Assembly (NCBI RefSeq): GCF_964026565.1
Contig: NZ_OZ032162.1
Span: 1,736,001 to 1,800,000, forward strand
DNA: 64,000 nt
Reading direction: 5' to 3'
Source: Rickettsia endosymbiont of Ceutorhynchus obstrictus
Lineage (GTDB): Bacteria > Pseudomonadota > Alphaproteobacteria > Rickettsiales > Rickettsiaceae
Position numbers and translations under genes: made by a program. Every line of letters starts with the position of its first letter. The first letter of the stretch is position 1. Positions 1 to 9,000 of this stretch are shown here, piece by piece. The notes below the pieces were generated by a model. It was given only the letters and a program-made list of their open reading frames with translations. It was not told the origin of the DNA and made no database searches.

Positions 1-185
1 GGCGGTATTCGGTACTTTACTCGCCGCAAAGCTCATTACAGTCGTTACTTATAACAAGGATGGCTCTGATATAATATTACGTAAATTAACCAAGTATGAA
101 AGTCGTTTTTTACATCAGGCTACAGCTTATTTTGAAAAATATTATTGTTTTAATTGGAATAAAACTATGGGGAGGGGGTAATAAT
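1..185 (+). other. Window edge and leader of the recombinase
   Basis: Frame 1 is open from the window edge to a TAA at 52-54 (about 17 residues, rich in Arg and Tyr). This could be the tail of an upstream gene, but it is too short to identify. A very strong purine-rich ribosome binding site (GGGGAGGGGG) lies at about 169-178 and fixes the recombinase start at 186 rather than at the upstream ATG at 96. Confidence 0.35.
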
Positions 186-1792
186 ATGTACGAAAGAAAA
201 AAAGCAACTGAAGCAATTATATTATGTAGGGTATCCTCTAAAGAGCAGGAAGAAGGCTATTCAACCAATGCCCAAAAATATCGTTCACAAGAATATTGTA
301 CCCGTAAAGGGTTAGGGATTTTAAAAATCTTTGAATTTACTGAATCGTCCACCGTAGGCAATCGTAAAAAATTTATGGAAGCCATAGAGTTTGCTAAAAA
401 GCAGAAAAAAATAATTGCAGTGGTAACGGATAAGGTGGACAGGCTACAACGTAGTTATAAGGAGACTCCTTTATTAAACAACCTTATCGAAAAAGAAAAA
501 ATAGAGCTACATTTTCACACGGAAAATTGTATTATCCATAAATATTCTACATCACAGGAGCGTATGATGTGGAATTTGTTTACTATGATGGCGCAAAATT
601 ACGTTGATAGCCTTAAGGATAACATAAACCGCAGTATAGCGCAAAAATTACGAGAAGGTAAATGGGTAAGTACTGCTCCCATGGGTTATCTGCATACTAA
701 CGATAAAAAGGGAACCATAGTAATTGACCTTGATAGATCACCTTTGATAAAAAAGATATTTGAAACCTACGCAACAGGCAATTATAACTTACCGGAAATA
801 TTGAAAAAAACCAAAGAGTGGGGACTTACTAATGCAAGAGGCAATAAAGGTTATTTAAGTAGATCGCAAATTTTCGAGCTTATTAAGAATCCTTTTTATT
901 ATGGAGTAATGAGATTAAAAAAACAGGGCAAAGATTCCCTCATATTTACCCACCAATTATAAACAAAGAGTTATTTGATAAATGCCAAAAGGTACGGCTA
1001 GGATGGAAAAGAACGCCGTATAAATTCAGGAATAAGGAATCAATATTTAGAGGCTTAATTAAATGCGCTAATACCGGTAGGGTAGCAACTCCTGACATAC
1101 GGAGCAAAACTTACAAGAATGGAGAAACTGCAGAGTGGCGATATTTAAGAATATGGGTATCAAAGGAATCTACACAGGCAATATATGTGCCGGAAGAGAT
1201 AGCCTTAAAGGAAGTGGAAAAAGTCTTTGCATCAATGCAATTATCGCCGCAGATGTTAAGCGAAGTAATAACATATACTAAAGCTAGCGCAAATGCGGAA
1301 AAAGATTTTCATAAACGCCGTGTAAGTGAACTTTATAGCGAAGATACAAAAATTAAAACGCGTATGGATAATTTAATGAATTTATTACTTGATGGTGAAA
1401 TAGACAAAAAAACGCACGAAGAAAAACGCCAGCAATTAATAGAACGACGCAACGATGTAATGAGAGAAATCGGAGCTTATCACAATGCAGATGATGAGTT
1501 TACAAAAACGCTAATTTCCTTGGTAGAATTAGCTTCTGACGCCCATAACAAGTTTATAGGTTCAACTGTCGAGGACAAAAGGAGTTTAGTAAATTTAGTA
1601 TTTGCTAACCTAACATTGAGCAGCGAAAAACTTGATTACTCTCTACGTCCGCCGTTCAATACCGTCGTAAATTTGTCCGAAAATGTCGAATGGTACGGGT
1701 GGAGGGACTTGAACCCCCACGCCTTGCGGCACAAGAACCTAAATCTTGCACGTCTACCAGTTCCATCACACCCGCAAAACTTCTTAAGTTAG
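186..1792 (+). pseudogene. Large serine recombinase, frameshifted
   Basis: Resembles large serine recombinases, which cut and rejoin DNA through a serine near the N-terminus to integrate or excise mobile elements. The 5' part (186-962) starts with an N-terminal catalytic region containing CRVSSKEQEEGYS (candidate nucleophile Ser) and continues into a recombinase domain ending near FYYGVMRLKKQGK. The frame then breaks: around 936-960 the homologous continuation (PPIINKELFDKCQ) lies in another frame and runs on to 1792 through a coiled-coil-like region. The usual cysteine-rich zinc ribbon keeps only one Cys. The last about 34 codons read antisense through the tRNA-Leu gene and into the end of dapE, so the true end is uncertain. 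Probably inactive unless recoded. The orientation, pointing at the tRNA 3' end, suggests it belonged to an element integrated there and extending leftwards. Confidence 0.75.
1691..1775 (-). tRNA. tRNA-Leu (anticodon UAG)
   Basis: The reverse complement folds as an 85-nt class II tRNA. It has acceptor GCGGGTG paired with CACCCGT, a D arm with GGTAGAC, anticodon stem CAAGA/TCTTG with loop TTTAGGT (anticodon TAG), a long variable arm, T arm GGGGGTTCAAGTCCCTC and an encoded CCA. It reads CUA and related Leu codons. Its 3' end abuts the recombinase remnant, the usual position of an integration site. Confidence 0.93.
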
Positions 1793-2926
1793 GAATTTTG
1801 TCAAAGAATTATAATACACATCGTATAATTTTTGTAAATCAGTAATTTTTGTATATTCATTAATTTTATGAGCTGTTTCGGATAATAAACCGAATTCAAC
1901 AACCGGGCAATAGCTTTTAACAAATCTAGCATCGGAAGTACCGCCGCTAGTTGAGAATTTAGGTTTTATATTAGTTGTGCTTGCAACTATTTCGGCGAAA
2001 TCGGCTATTCTGTCTATAGGGTCTTGAATAAAGCTTTCGGCTGAACTTTTAGCGGTTAATTCATAATTTAATTTATATTCGGTACAATATTTTTCGACAA
2101 TTCGCTTTATTAGATTTGTTAGACTCTCAGCTGAATGTAGCTCATTAAACCGAATATTAAATCGTGCGGAAGCTTCACCCGGAATTACGTTAGTTATATT
2201 ATTACCGACATCAATTGAGGTAACGCAACTATTCGAGTGATCAAAAAATGCACCGCCTTCATCAAGTTTAATATTGATAATATCATGCATTATTTTTATT
2301 AAACAAGGAAGAGGGTTACGTGCTTTTTGTGGATAAGCAACGTGCCCCTGTTTGCCGTGTAAGTTTAAGTTAAAATTTACGCTACCGCGCCTACCTATTT
2401 TAATCGTATCACCTATTTCTTCTTCATTTGTCGGCTCACCGACAATAGCAAAATCAATTTTATGACCTTGATTATAGATGTGTTTTAACATTTCTTTAGT
2501 GCCGTATTTTGCTTCACCTTCTTCATCGCCGGTAATTAAAAAACTAATCGAGCCGTTAAGGTTCGGATTATGCTTTATAAAATCCAAACTTGCCGCTAAA
2601 AAACAGGCTATCGCCCCTTTCATGTCAACAGCTCCTCTGCCGTATATTTTATCGCCAATTATGTGAGCCGAGAAAGGCGAAGCGTGCCAAAGAGTAAAAT
2701 CACCGGCAGGTACGACGTCTACATGCCCGACAAAACAAATATTCGGTTTTTTATTGCCGTAAAATCCGTAAAGATTTGTAACTTGCGAGGAGGAGCCACC
2801 GAATAATTTTATTTCGGTTTGAAAGCCGTTCTCTTGGAGGAACTTGTCAATATACTCAATAGCTCCGTCACTCTGAGGAGTTACAGACTTAAAACCGATC
2901 AAATCTTTTAGGTAGTTAATGTACAT
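1784..2926 (-). CDS. dapE: Succinyl-diaminopimelate desuccinylase DapE
   Basis: Zinc metallopeptidase-like hydrolase (M20 family) that removes succinate from N-succinyl-LL-diaminopimelate in lysine and peptidoglycan precursor synthesis, in the cytoplasm. The 380 residues are normal family length. Visible motifs are GHVDVVPAGD (metal-binding His and neighbouring Asp), GRGAVDMKG (bridging Asp), TGDEEGEA (catalytic and metal Glu), FSTSGGTSDARF, and a C-terminal His in LLSETAHKINEY. The start lies 3 bp after the stop of the upstream restriction-modification gene, so the two are probably co-transcribed. The 3' end overlaps the terminal codons of the degraded recombinase reading on the other strand. 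No damage seen. Confidence 0.93.
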   Translation of the reverse strand: MYINYLKDLIGFKSVTPQSDGAIEYIDKFLQENGFQTEIKLFGGSSSQVTNLYGFYGNKKPNICFVGHVDVVPAGDFTLWHASPFSAHIIGDKIYGRGAVDMKGAIACFLAASLDFIKHNPNLNGSISFLITGDEEGEAKYGTKEMLKHIYNQGHKIDFAIVGEPTNEEEIGDTIKIGRRGSVNFNLNLHGKQGHVAYPQKARNPLPCLIKIMHDIINIKLDEGGAFFDHSNSCVTSIDVGNNITNVIPGEASARFNIRFNELHSAESLTNLIKRIVEKYCTEYKLNYELTAKSSAESFIQDPIDRIADFAEIVASTTNIKPKFSTSGGTSDARFVKSYCPVVEFGLLSETAHKINEYTKITDLQKLYDVYYNSLTKFLT

Positions 2927-2929
2927 CTT

Positions 2930-5852
2930 TTATTGCCAAAGTGAATCTAGTTTGGTTTTTAATTTTTCTTCAAAAAGCTTTATGGTTTCTTTATTTGCTT
3001 CGATCATTGTACGTTCCTTCTCAATTTGCTCTATTATTTCTTGTTGAATATGTAAGGGAGGAATTGGAATTCTATAATTTGATATTTCAGGCACTGTTAA
3101 TTGTGGCGTACTCGTGCCTAATAATTTAAAATCCATTTTGTTCAAAATATATTCTAGATATTTTACTTCAACATCTTTTTTAGGTATTAATACAATTAAT
3201 CTAATTATAGGACAAAAAGCCTCATTACGTGCTACTGCATACCCTATAGTTCCTCTCGCAGAAATTGTTACGCATGGTTTATCTACTTTTATAATATTTG
3301 TATATCCATATAAACCTTTATTAGTAGTTCCATTTGAATAAATTGGTATTTTATATTTTATAGTTTTATCTTTTGAATAATTATCTTTTGGAACATCACC
3401 GCCAGCTTTTAAACTTTCTGCTATATCTGAAATTTTTAACACCTGCCATTCAGAACTTATTTTAAAATTAGGTTTCCAATTATCTATTGCTTGCTTAAGC
3501 CCATCTATTATTTTTTGATAACTATCCAATTCCTCAACTATTTTTTGTTGTTCTTCAAAAGGAGGAAGAGGAAGTTGTAGGTTTTGTAAAAAATCAATTC
3601 TAATTGAAGGGTAGCTGTCATTTAATATGATATTTTTTGCATCAACACCGACTAATAGGTAAAACAAAAATGCTATCAGAATTTTTGTTTTGTCTACAGT
3701 AATGATTGCTAAGTGCGAAGTAACATATCCATCACAGCCCATAATTGCACGATGATTGAGTAAAGTTGAGGCACCACTTTTAGGAAAAAGAATAGAACTT
3801 TTTTTAAATAATTTTAATCCTTTTACTCCTTCGTCGTTTAACTTATCAGCAGTTTCTAAAAGGTTGCCAGATATATGAGGCTTTGCAATATCTGAAACCC
3901 TGAAAAACGGGTAAATACCATTTTCAAATAAATTATTATTTTGAGGTGCAGAGTTACCGCTTTCAACCTTACTTATCTCTCCAAGTTTTACAAATTTATA
4001 TTTATTGTTTTTCTGTAATTCCTTATAAAAACTTCCAACCAAATTATACCCGTTATTCTTCACTTTCTCTAAATCTATTATTTCAAACCCGAGTTCAAAC
4101 ATATTAGTCTTTAAGTCAGGATTTTTGTCTACTTTACCAATATCCGAGGAATCAATTTTGTTTAAATCATTTATGCCGTTAATTTTTCTTTTCTTATTGT
4201 CTAAGGTAATCCCAATATTTTTGACTTCATAAAACCAATATTCTTTTTGATTATTTGGTTTATGTGCATCGGTAAAATAAAGTATCGATGTTTTTACTCC
4301 TGTATAAGGTAAAAAAGTACCTTGCGGCAGAGAAATAACGGCTTGTAGTTTTACTTTCGATAATAAAAATTGTCGTACGGCAGCAATATCTTTTCTGAAT
4401 AGAAACCCTTCAGGTACTACTAACGCCATCCTGCCGCCTTCTTTCAAATTATGAAGACAATGTAAAACGCAAGCAGCATCACCGTTATTTTTAGCAATAC
4501 CGTTATAATAAAGAGGAGCTATATAATTCTCTGTTACGGTTTTGCCGTTTTTAATAGTCTTTTTAGTAATTTCCTGGGAGAAAGGCATATTAGTAACGAT
4601 TATATCAAACTTTAACTGCTGATTAGTTAAAGGTTTAATATAATTAGGATTTTCAAGACTATTTATTTGTTGAATTCCGCTATGTCCGTCACCATGCAAA
4701 ATCATATTCATTTTGGCGATTCTAGCGGTTGTAGTTATTTCTCGCCCATATAACGTATCAAATTTTAGTCTTTCTAAATCTTCTTGAGTATTAATTATAG
4801 TATTTTCTTTAATATAGTTAAAAGCTTCGGTTAAAAACCCACCTGTACCGCAAAAAGGATCATAAATTGTTTCTTTAAATTTAGGATCCACAAGGTTAAT
4901 AATGGTTTTAACAACATTTCTAGGGGTAAAATATTCTCCTAAGTCATTCTCGGTTGAGGTAGTTTTTTCAAGGAAATATTCAAATGCATCGCCTTTTATA
5001 TCCGTGTCTATTGTCGATAAAATAAGAGGATCGATTGCATCGATAATATGCCGAAGCGTTTGAGGGTTACCGATAGAAATAGGCGTAAAAACGTCACCGC
5101 CATACTTATTTTTAATTTGTTCTATGACATAGCCGTTTATGTAACCGATAATATCTTCATTTGACTGTGCTTTAATAGTATTCCACCAAGATTTTTCATT
5201 ATTCTCACTAAGCAATTTCAGGAATAATATATTAGCAAATTCACCAAATCTTTCTATTCCGGCTCGCAAGCCTTCGCTTCTTAAAATATTATTTAGATTT
5301 TTGAATATCGATATCAACTCATCTCGTGAAACTTTAACTTCCTTAGGGATCGTCCAAGCTTCATTACTATTTGCTTCTAAAAAAGTTAATATCTCTTTTT
5401 CTCGCAGTAACTCTCTTACTTCTTCGCCGTTTAATATAAGTTCTTTATTATTTGGAACAAAACGAGCTTCACAATAAGCGCCGTTCATAGCAAATACTAA
5501 CGGTACATTCAGGGCTTTTGCATATTCCGTAGCTTGTTCTAATGCTAATTTTAAGTCTATTCCGCCTTTTTTCGCTTCAATAATTGCAATCGGTATATCC
5601 GTATTACTTTATATATAGTATATAATCCGGTTTTTTTCTGTTTAATTTTTTTCGTTCTGTTTCTAGTTTCGGCTTTTGAAAATAAACATTTTTTTTATTA
5701 CTATTATCTATATGCCAACCTTTATTTACAAGATTGTTGTTTATAATCCACTCGGTTTGTTGTTCTGCTAGCATGAAATAGCCTGTTTTATGGTAAATTA
5801 AACTGTAATATAAAGCATCCTTCTCTACAAGAAACCCTATATACTTTGACAA
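2930..5852 (-). pseudogene. Fused restriction-modification enzyme (R-N, M and S regions), frameshifted
   Basis: One gene appears to carry an HsdR-like N-terminal nuclease region, an N6-adenine methyltransferase (HsdM-like) and a two-TRD specificity region (HsdS-like), a type IIG/type I-related fusion. The first 82 codons (5852 to 5604) include KKPDYILYIK and stop. The next frame continues with TDIPIAIIEAKKGG, which carries the E-x-K of a PD-(D/E)xK site, and runs to 2930. The join near 5600 is therefore a frameshift at an AT-rich stretch (one base too many or two too few). The methylase part shows EYFTPRNVV, a DPFCGTGGF SAM motif and NMPF in place of NPPF. The C-terminal half has two repeats each ending in a PPxxxQQ-type helix. 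Methylase and specificity parts remain open (852 codons from 5488), so methylation without cutting is possible. Confidence 0.8.
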
Positions 5853-5947
5853 TAATACTTTATTAATCTAAATAATGAGGATTACTATATAGATAATTAA
5901 AATTATCTCACCATTATATAAAATATGATTATAAAAGCATAGTAGCT

Positions 5948-5977
5948 TTGACTTTTTCAATAAACTTAAAATATTAT
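5948..5977 (+). promoter_or_regulatory. Predicted promoter of nhaA
   Basis: TTGACT at 5948-5953, an 18-bp spacer, and TATTAT at 5972-5977, about 30 bp upstream of the nhaA start. Sequence match only; the region is AT-rich, so chance matches are common. Confidence 0.4.
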
Positions 5978-6007
5978 CTAAACTAACAAAGATTACCGAT
6001 AATAAAT

Positions 6008-7192
6008 ATGTCTATAAACAACAAATTAAGAGAATTAATTAAATCCGGTAGTTTTGCCGGTATATTACTCATTATAACATTTGCCTTGGCACTCGTCATT
6101 AGCAATAACAGTTTTTTAAATAAATATTATGTTGCATTTGTCTATAGCAATATATTCTTATCGGTAGGGAATTTAAGCCTGCAAACCACTTTTATAGAAT
6201 TGATTAATGACGGTTTCATGACATTTTTCTTTTTATTAATCGGTTTGGAGATGAAATTTCACTTAGTAGAAGGAGAATATAAAAACAAGAAGAAATTAAT
6301 ATTACCGAGTGCAGCAGCTTTAGGGGGAGTAGTAGCACCGGCATTAATTTACGTATATTTTAATTTTGATCAATCAACGTTAAAAGGCTGGGCTATTCCG
6401 ATAGCAACCGATACAGCTTTTGTACTCGGTATTTTATCTTTTTTTCATCGTTATACTTCTTTAGAACTTCGAGCTTTTATTATCGGTTTCTCGCTAATTG
6501 ACGATGCTTTTGCTTTAATTATACTTGCTTTATTTTATACTAAAACAATCTATATGGTGGCCTTATGCGCTTCCTTAGGAATTATAGTTATTTTATCGAT
6601 ACTTAACTATTATCAAGTACAAAAAACCCTTTATTATATGGCAATAGGATTATTGTTATGGATTAGCATGGTTGAGGCCGGTATTCACGGCACATTATGC
6701 GGTGCTATTATCGCCCTCTTTATCCCTGTTAACACGGGTAACGTTATTAATAGTTCTTTTAAAAAATTAGAAGAATTAATACGTCCTTTTGTAAATTATT
6801 TTATTTTACCTCTATTTGTGTTTATGAATTCCGGTATCGTTTTAAAACATTTTTCGTTTAAGAGCGTATGTTCTAACGTAACCTTTGGAGTAATATTCGG
6901 GTTATTTATCGGGAAACAATTAGGTATTATGCTATTTTCATATCCGTTTATTCGGTTAAAATTTTGTGCTTTACCAAAAGATACGTCATGGTTAAAATTC
7001 TATGCCATAGCAATTCTCGGCGGCATCGGTTTTACTTTAAGCTTATTTATCGGTAGTATAACTTTTGAATCGGGTTGCCCTTCTAATGCTATGAGAATAG
7101 CCGTAATAATAGCCTCTTTGCTATCTGCTTTATTTGGCGTTATAATTTTAAATTATGCCGTTAAATACTCTGCCGATTCAAAATTAGAATAA
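6008..7192 (+). CDS. nhaA: Na+/H+ antiporter NhaA
   Basis: Inner-membrane antiporter that exports Na+ in exchange for protons and contributes to pH and salt balance. The 394 residues are close to the usual NhaA length, with about a dozen hydrophobic segments. Diagnostic signatures are FFLLIGLEMK in the N-terminal third, WAIPIATDTAFVLGILSF, and SLIDDAFALI with the paired Asp of the ion-binding site. No frameshift is visible. The gene stands alone between a promoter-like leader and a palindromic repeat that starts 11 bp after its stop; that repeat could act as transcript end. Confidence 0.95.
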   Translation: MSINNKLRELIKSGSFAGILLIITFALALVISNNSFLNKYYVAFVYSNIFLSVGNLSLQTTFIELINDGFMTFFFLLIGLEMKFHLVEGEYKNKKKLILPSAAALGGVVAPALIYVYFNFDQSTLKGWAIPIATDTAFVLGILSFFHRYTSLELRAFIIGFSLIDDAFALIILALFYTKTIYMVALCASLGIIVILSILNYYQVQKTLYYMAIGLLLWISMVEAGIHGTLCGAIIALFIPVNTGNVINSSFKKLEELIRPFVNYFILPLFVFMNSGIVLKHFSFKSVCSNVTFGVIFGLFIGKQLGIMLFSYPFIRLKFCALPKDTSWLKFYAIAILGGIGFTLSLFIGSITFESGCPSNAMRIAVIIASLLSALFGVIILNYAVKYSADSKLE

Positions 7193-7203
7193 TTTTTTAG
7201 ATT

Positions 7204-7350
7204 AGACTTCTTTTCAAACTCGCTTATAGGGAGGAATTTGAAGGAGACACGGAGCGCAGAACCGCAGCATACACGCAAGTAACGTGAGGATTCGAGCCTA
7301 GGTGCGACGTACAAATTACCCCTAGAAGTAGAGTTTCGGAAGAAGTCTAT
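7204..7350. repeat. Rickettsia-type palindromic repeat, about 147 bp (copy 1)
   Basis: The ends are inverted (TTAGACTTCTTTT at the left, GGAAGAAGTCTAT at the right). The interior is shared with 34064-34213, which lies in the opposite orientation. A frame on the minus strand is open across most of it, as reported for Rickettsia palindromic elements that can also sit inside genes. I do not assign an RPE class. Its last base is also the first base of the -35 box of the next gene's promoter. Confidence 0.75.
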
Positions 7351-7378
7351 TGACAAATTTTTATTTGCTTAATAAAAT
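7350..7378 (+). promoter_or_regulatory. Predicted sigma-70 promoter of the entericidin-like gene
   Basis: A perfect -35 TTGACA at 7350-7355, a 17-bp spacer and TAAAAT at 7373-7378, 48 bp upstream of the ATG at 7427. This is one of the best promoter matches I found in the window. The first T of the -35 is contributed by the end of the palindromic repeat. Confidence 0.6.
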
Positions 7379-7426
7379 TCCCCTTATAAAACTTAAATTT
7401 CAAAACTTAAATTAAGGCAAATAATT

Positions 7427-7594
7427 ATGCGTTCAACACTTATTACTTTTACATTAATAGCAGTAGCCTTTTTAACCAGCGCCTGCAATACCATGCAAGG
7501 TATGGGAAAAGATATGCAAGCAGGCGGGAAAAAGCTTGAGGATTCTGCCGAGAAAAATAAAGGTAAAACGAGTTGTGGCTGCCCAAGGCAATAA
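7427..7594 (+). CDS. Entericidin-like small lipoprotein
   Basis: A 55-residue protein with a signal peptide (MRSTLITFTLIAVAFLTSAC) whose lipobox LTSAC marks Cys20 for lipidation. The mature part NTMQGMGKDMQAGGKKLEDS is typical of the entericidin A/B family, small envelope lipoproteins linked in enterobacteria to stress and programmed lysis; the role in Rickettsia is unknown. The last residues (KTSCGCPRQ) include two extra Cys and look unlike the family's usual Lys-rich tail, so the 3' end may have been rewritten by the adjoining repeat. A consensus promoter lies upstream. Confidence 0.75.
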   Translation: MRSTLITFTLIAVAFLTSACNTMQGMGKDMQAGGKKLEDSAEKNKGKTSCGCPRQ

Positions 7595-8011
7595 TTCTAT
7601 TTTTTAGGGCATGGCTTTCGTTAAGTATTCAAAAGCATTCTTGCAAGAGCAATGTTTGCGTGAAACACAAGCGTTGCAAAAACACCGTCATTGCTAGGAA
7701 GCATTGTTGCGTGGATAGGAAATTAATAAAAATCCGTCATGGCGAAGCCACGAAGTGGCTGTGGCCATCCAGGCTATCCCGAATATAATGAGGGATTTGA
7801 TTAGAATACTAAATAAGTTTAGTATAAAAATATGTTTAACTGGATGGCCACGGCGCCAAAAGGCGCCTCGCCATGACGGTTTGAGTATCCACGCAACAAT
7901 GCCTAGCGAGAATGACATCGAACACGCTTTAACTTATCCATGCAACAATGCCTTTGCAAGCATAACATCATAAGGTTTATTGTGTAGAAACGCTGTTTTC
8001 TTCCCTAAATT
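7595..8011. repeat. Repeat-filled intergenic region
   Basis: Contains a palindromic element at about 7701-7903 with inverted ends GCATTGTTGCGTGG and CCACGCAACAATGC. Its interior (CGTCATGGCGAAGCCACG, GGCCATCCAGG, AAGTTTAGTATAAAAATATG) matches the element at 10142-10347 in inverted orientation. Short open frames here are read-throughs of the repeat and not genes. Confidence 0.7.
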
Positions 8012-8164
8012 CTACAAATCATCCTTATCTTTATCCTTCATACCGTCTTTAAAGGCTTTAAGGCCTTTGGCTAAATCTGCCATAACCTGCGGTAATTTAC
8101 CAGCACCGAATAATACAAAAATAATCAATAAAATTATTAGAAGGTGGCTAAAACTCATTCCCAT
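8012..8164 (-). CDS. tatA: Twin-arginine translocase subunit TatA
   Basis: A 50-residue protein, MGMSFSHLLIILLIIFVLFG at the start, with one N-terminal membrane helix followed by FGAGKLPQVMADLAKGLKAF, the FG hinge and amphipathic helix typical of TatA, and an acidic Lys/Asp tail (KDGMKDKDKDDL). TatA multimers form the conduit through which TatBC exports folded proteins. The size fits the short rickettsial TatA. The start is the first of two nearby ATGs; the second is two codons in. tatB and tatC are not in the window. It is transcribed opposite to its neighbours. Confidence 0.9.
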   Translation of the reverse strand: MGMSFSHLLIILLIIFVLFGAGKLPQVMADLAKGLKAFKDGMKDKDKDDL

Positions 8165-8249
8165 TATATTAATTTTCTATTAGAGTTATAAAAAGTTATT
8201 ATATAACCATTATATAACGAGTTAAGATTAAATATCAATAGAGAAAGAA

Positions 8250-8846
8250 ATGTTTACTAAAAAACAAATAGCAGAGTTTTTTGCAACTTTTTTTTATATA
8301 GGCAAAATAAAATACTGCCCGGGTACTTTCGGCTCTCTGGCGGCTTTTCCGCTATGTTACGCCGTTATGTATTTTATTATTACTAGTAAAATCATCTTTT
8401 CATTTCCTGCACTTACCCTTGGTGAAGCACAGCTTATAACCTTATTTATAATAACTTTCGGTATATGGGTGATATTATTAATACTAGGCTGTTATTTTAC
8501 TAAAATATATATAGAATATACAGGACGAGAAGACCCGCAAGAGGTAGTAATAGACGAAGTAGTCGGGCAAATGTTAACTTTAACCCTTTGTTTTTTCTCG
8601 GTAGTATTTGTCAACGAATCAAACATAATAAAATATTTAAGTCCTTTAAAAATTAATTTAATTGTACTTTTTATTTTACCGTTTTGTCTATTTCGCATTT
8701 TTGATATAATAAAACCATGGCCGATTAATTGGCTTGACCGCAATATTCACGGTGCTACCGGTGTTATGCTGGACGATATAGTAGCCGCAATATTTGCTGC
8801 GGTAATGCAATATGCTATTATATTCGTATTAATAGATTGGGCGTAA
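8250..8846 (+). CDS. pgpA: Phosphatidylglycerophosphatase A
   Basis: Removes phosphate from phosphatidylglycerophosphate to give phosphatidylglycerol, an inner-membrane step of phospholipid synthesis. The 198 residues include IKYCPGTFGSLAAFP near the N-terminus and GREDPQEVVIDEVVGQ, the conserved acidic metal-binding motif of PgpA, between hydrophobic segments. A further conserved FRIFDIIKPWPI follows. Length and motif order match the family. It stands alone, with tatA diverging upstream. Confidence 0.9.
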   Translation: MFTKKQIAEFFATFFYIGKIKYCPGTFGSLAAFPLCYAVMYFIITSKIIFSFPALTLGEAQLITLFIITFGIWVILLILGCYFTKIYIEYTGREDPQEVVIDEVVGQMLTLTLCFFSVVFVNESNIIKYLSPLKINLIVLFILPFCLFRIFDIIKPWPINWLDRNIHGATGVMLDDIVAAIFAAVMQYAIIFVLIDWA

Positions 8847-9000
8847 TATACGTCCATTTTCATAGGGCAATTTAAAAGTCGCAATCAATGTAAACCTCGA
8901 TGTCATTCCGGCAACAAAGCTTCCAGTCGCTCGCAATGACGATCTCTTAAATTAACACCCATGCGCCTGCGCGGAAATAACCCCGGAAATAGTAAAAGTA

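Noticed and set aside
1187..1792. Separate gene beginning at 1187
   Set aside because: It is the continuation of the recombinase after a frameshift, shown by homologous sequence upstream in the same frame.
7573..7973. Three overlapping short frames after the lipoprotein gene
   Set aside because: They lie in palindromic repeats (repeated GCCATGCAACAACG and GCGCC units) and change frame between copies.
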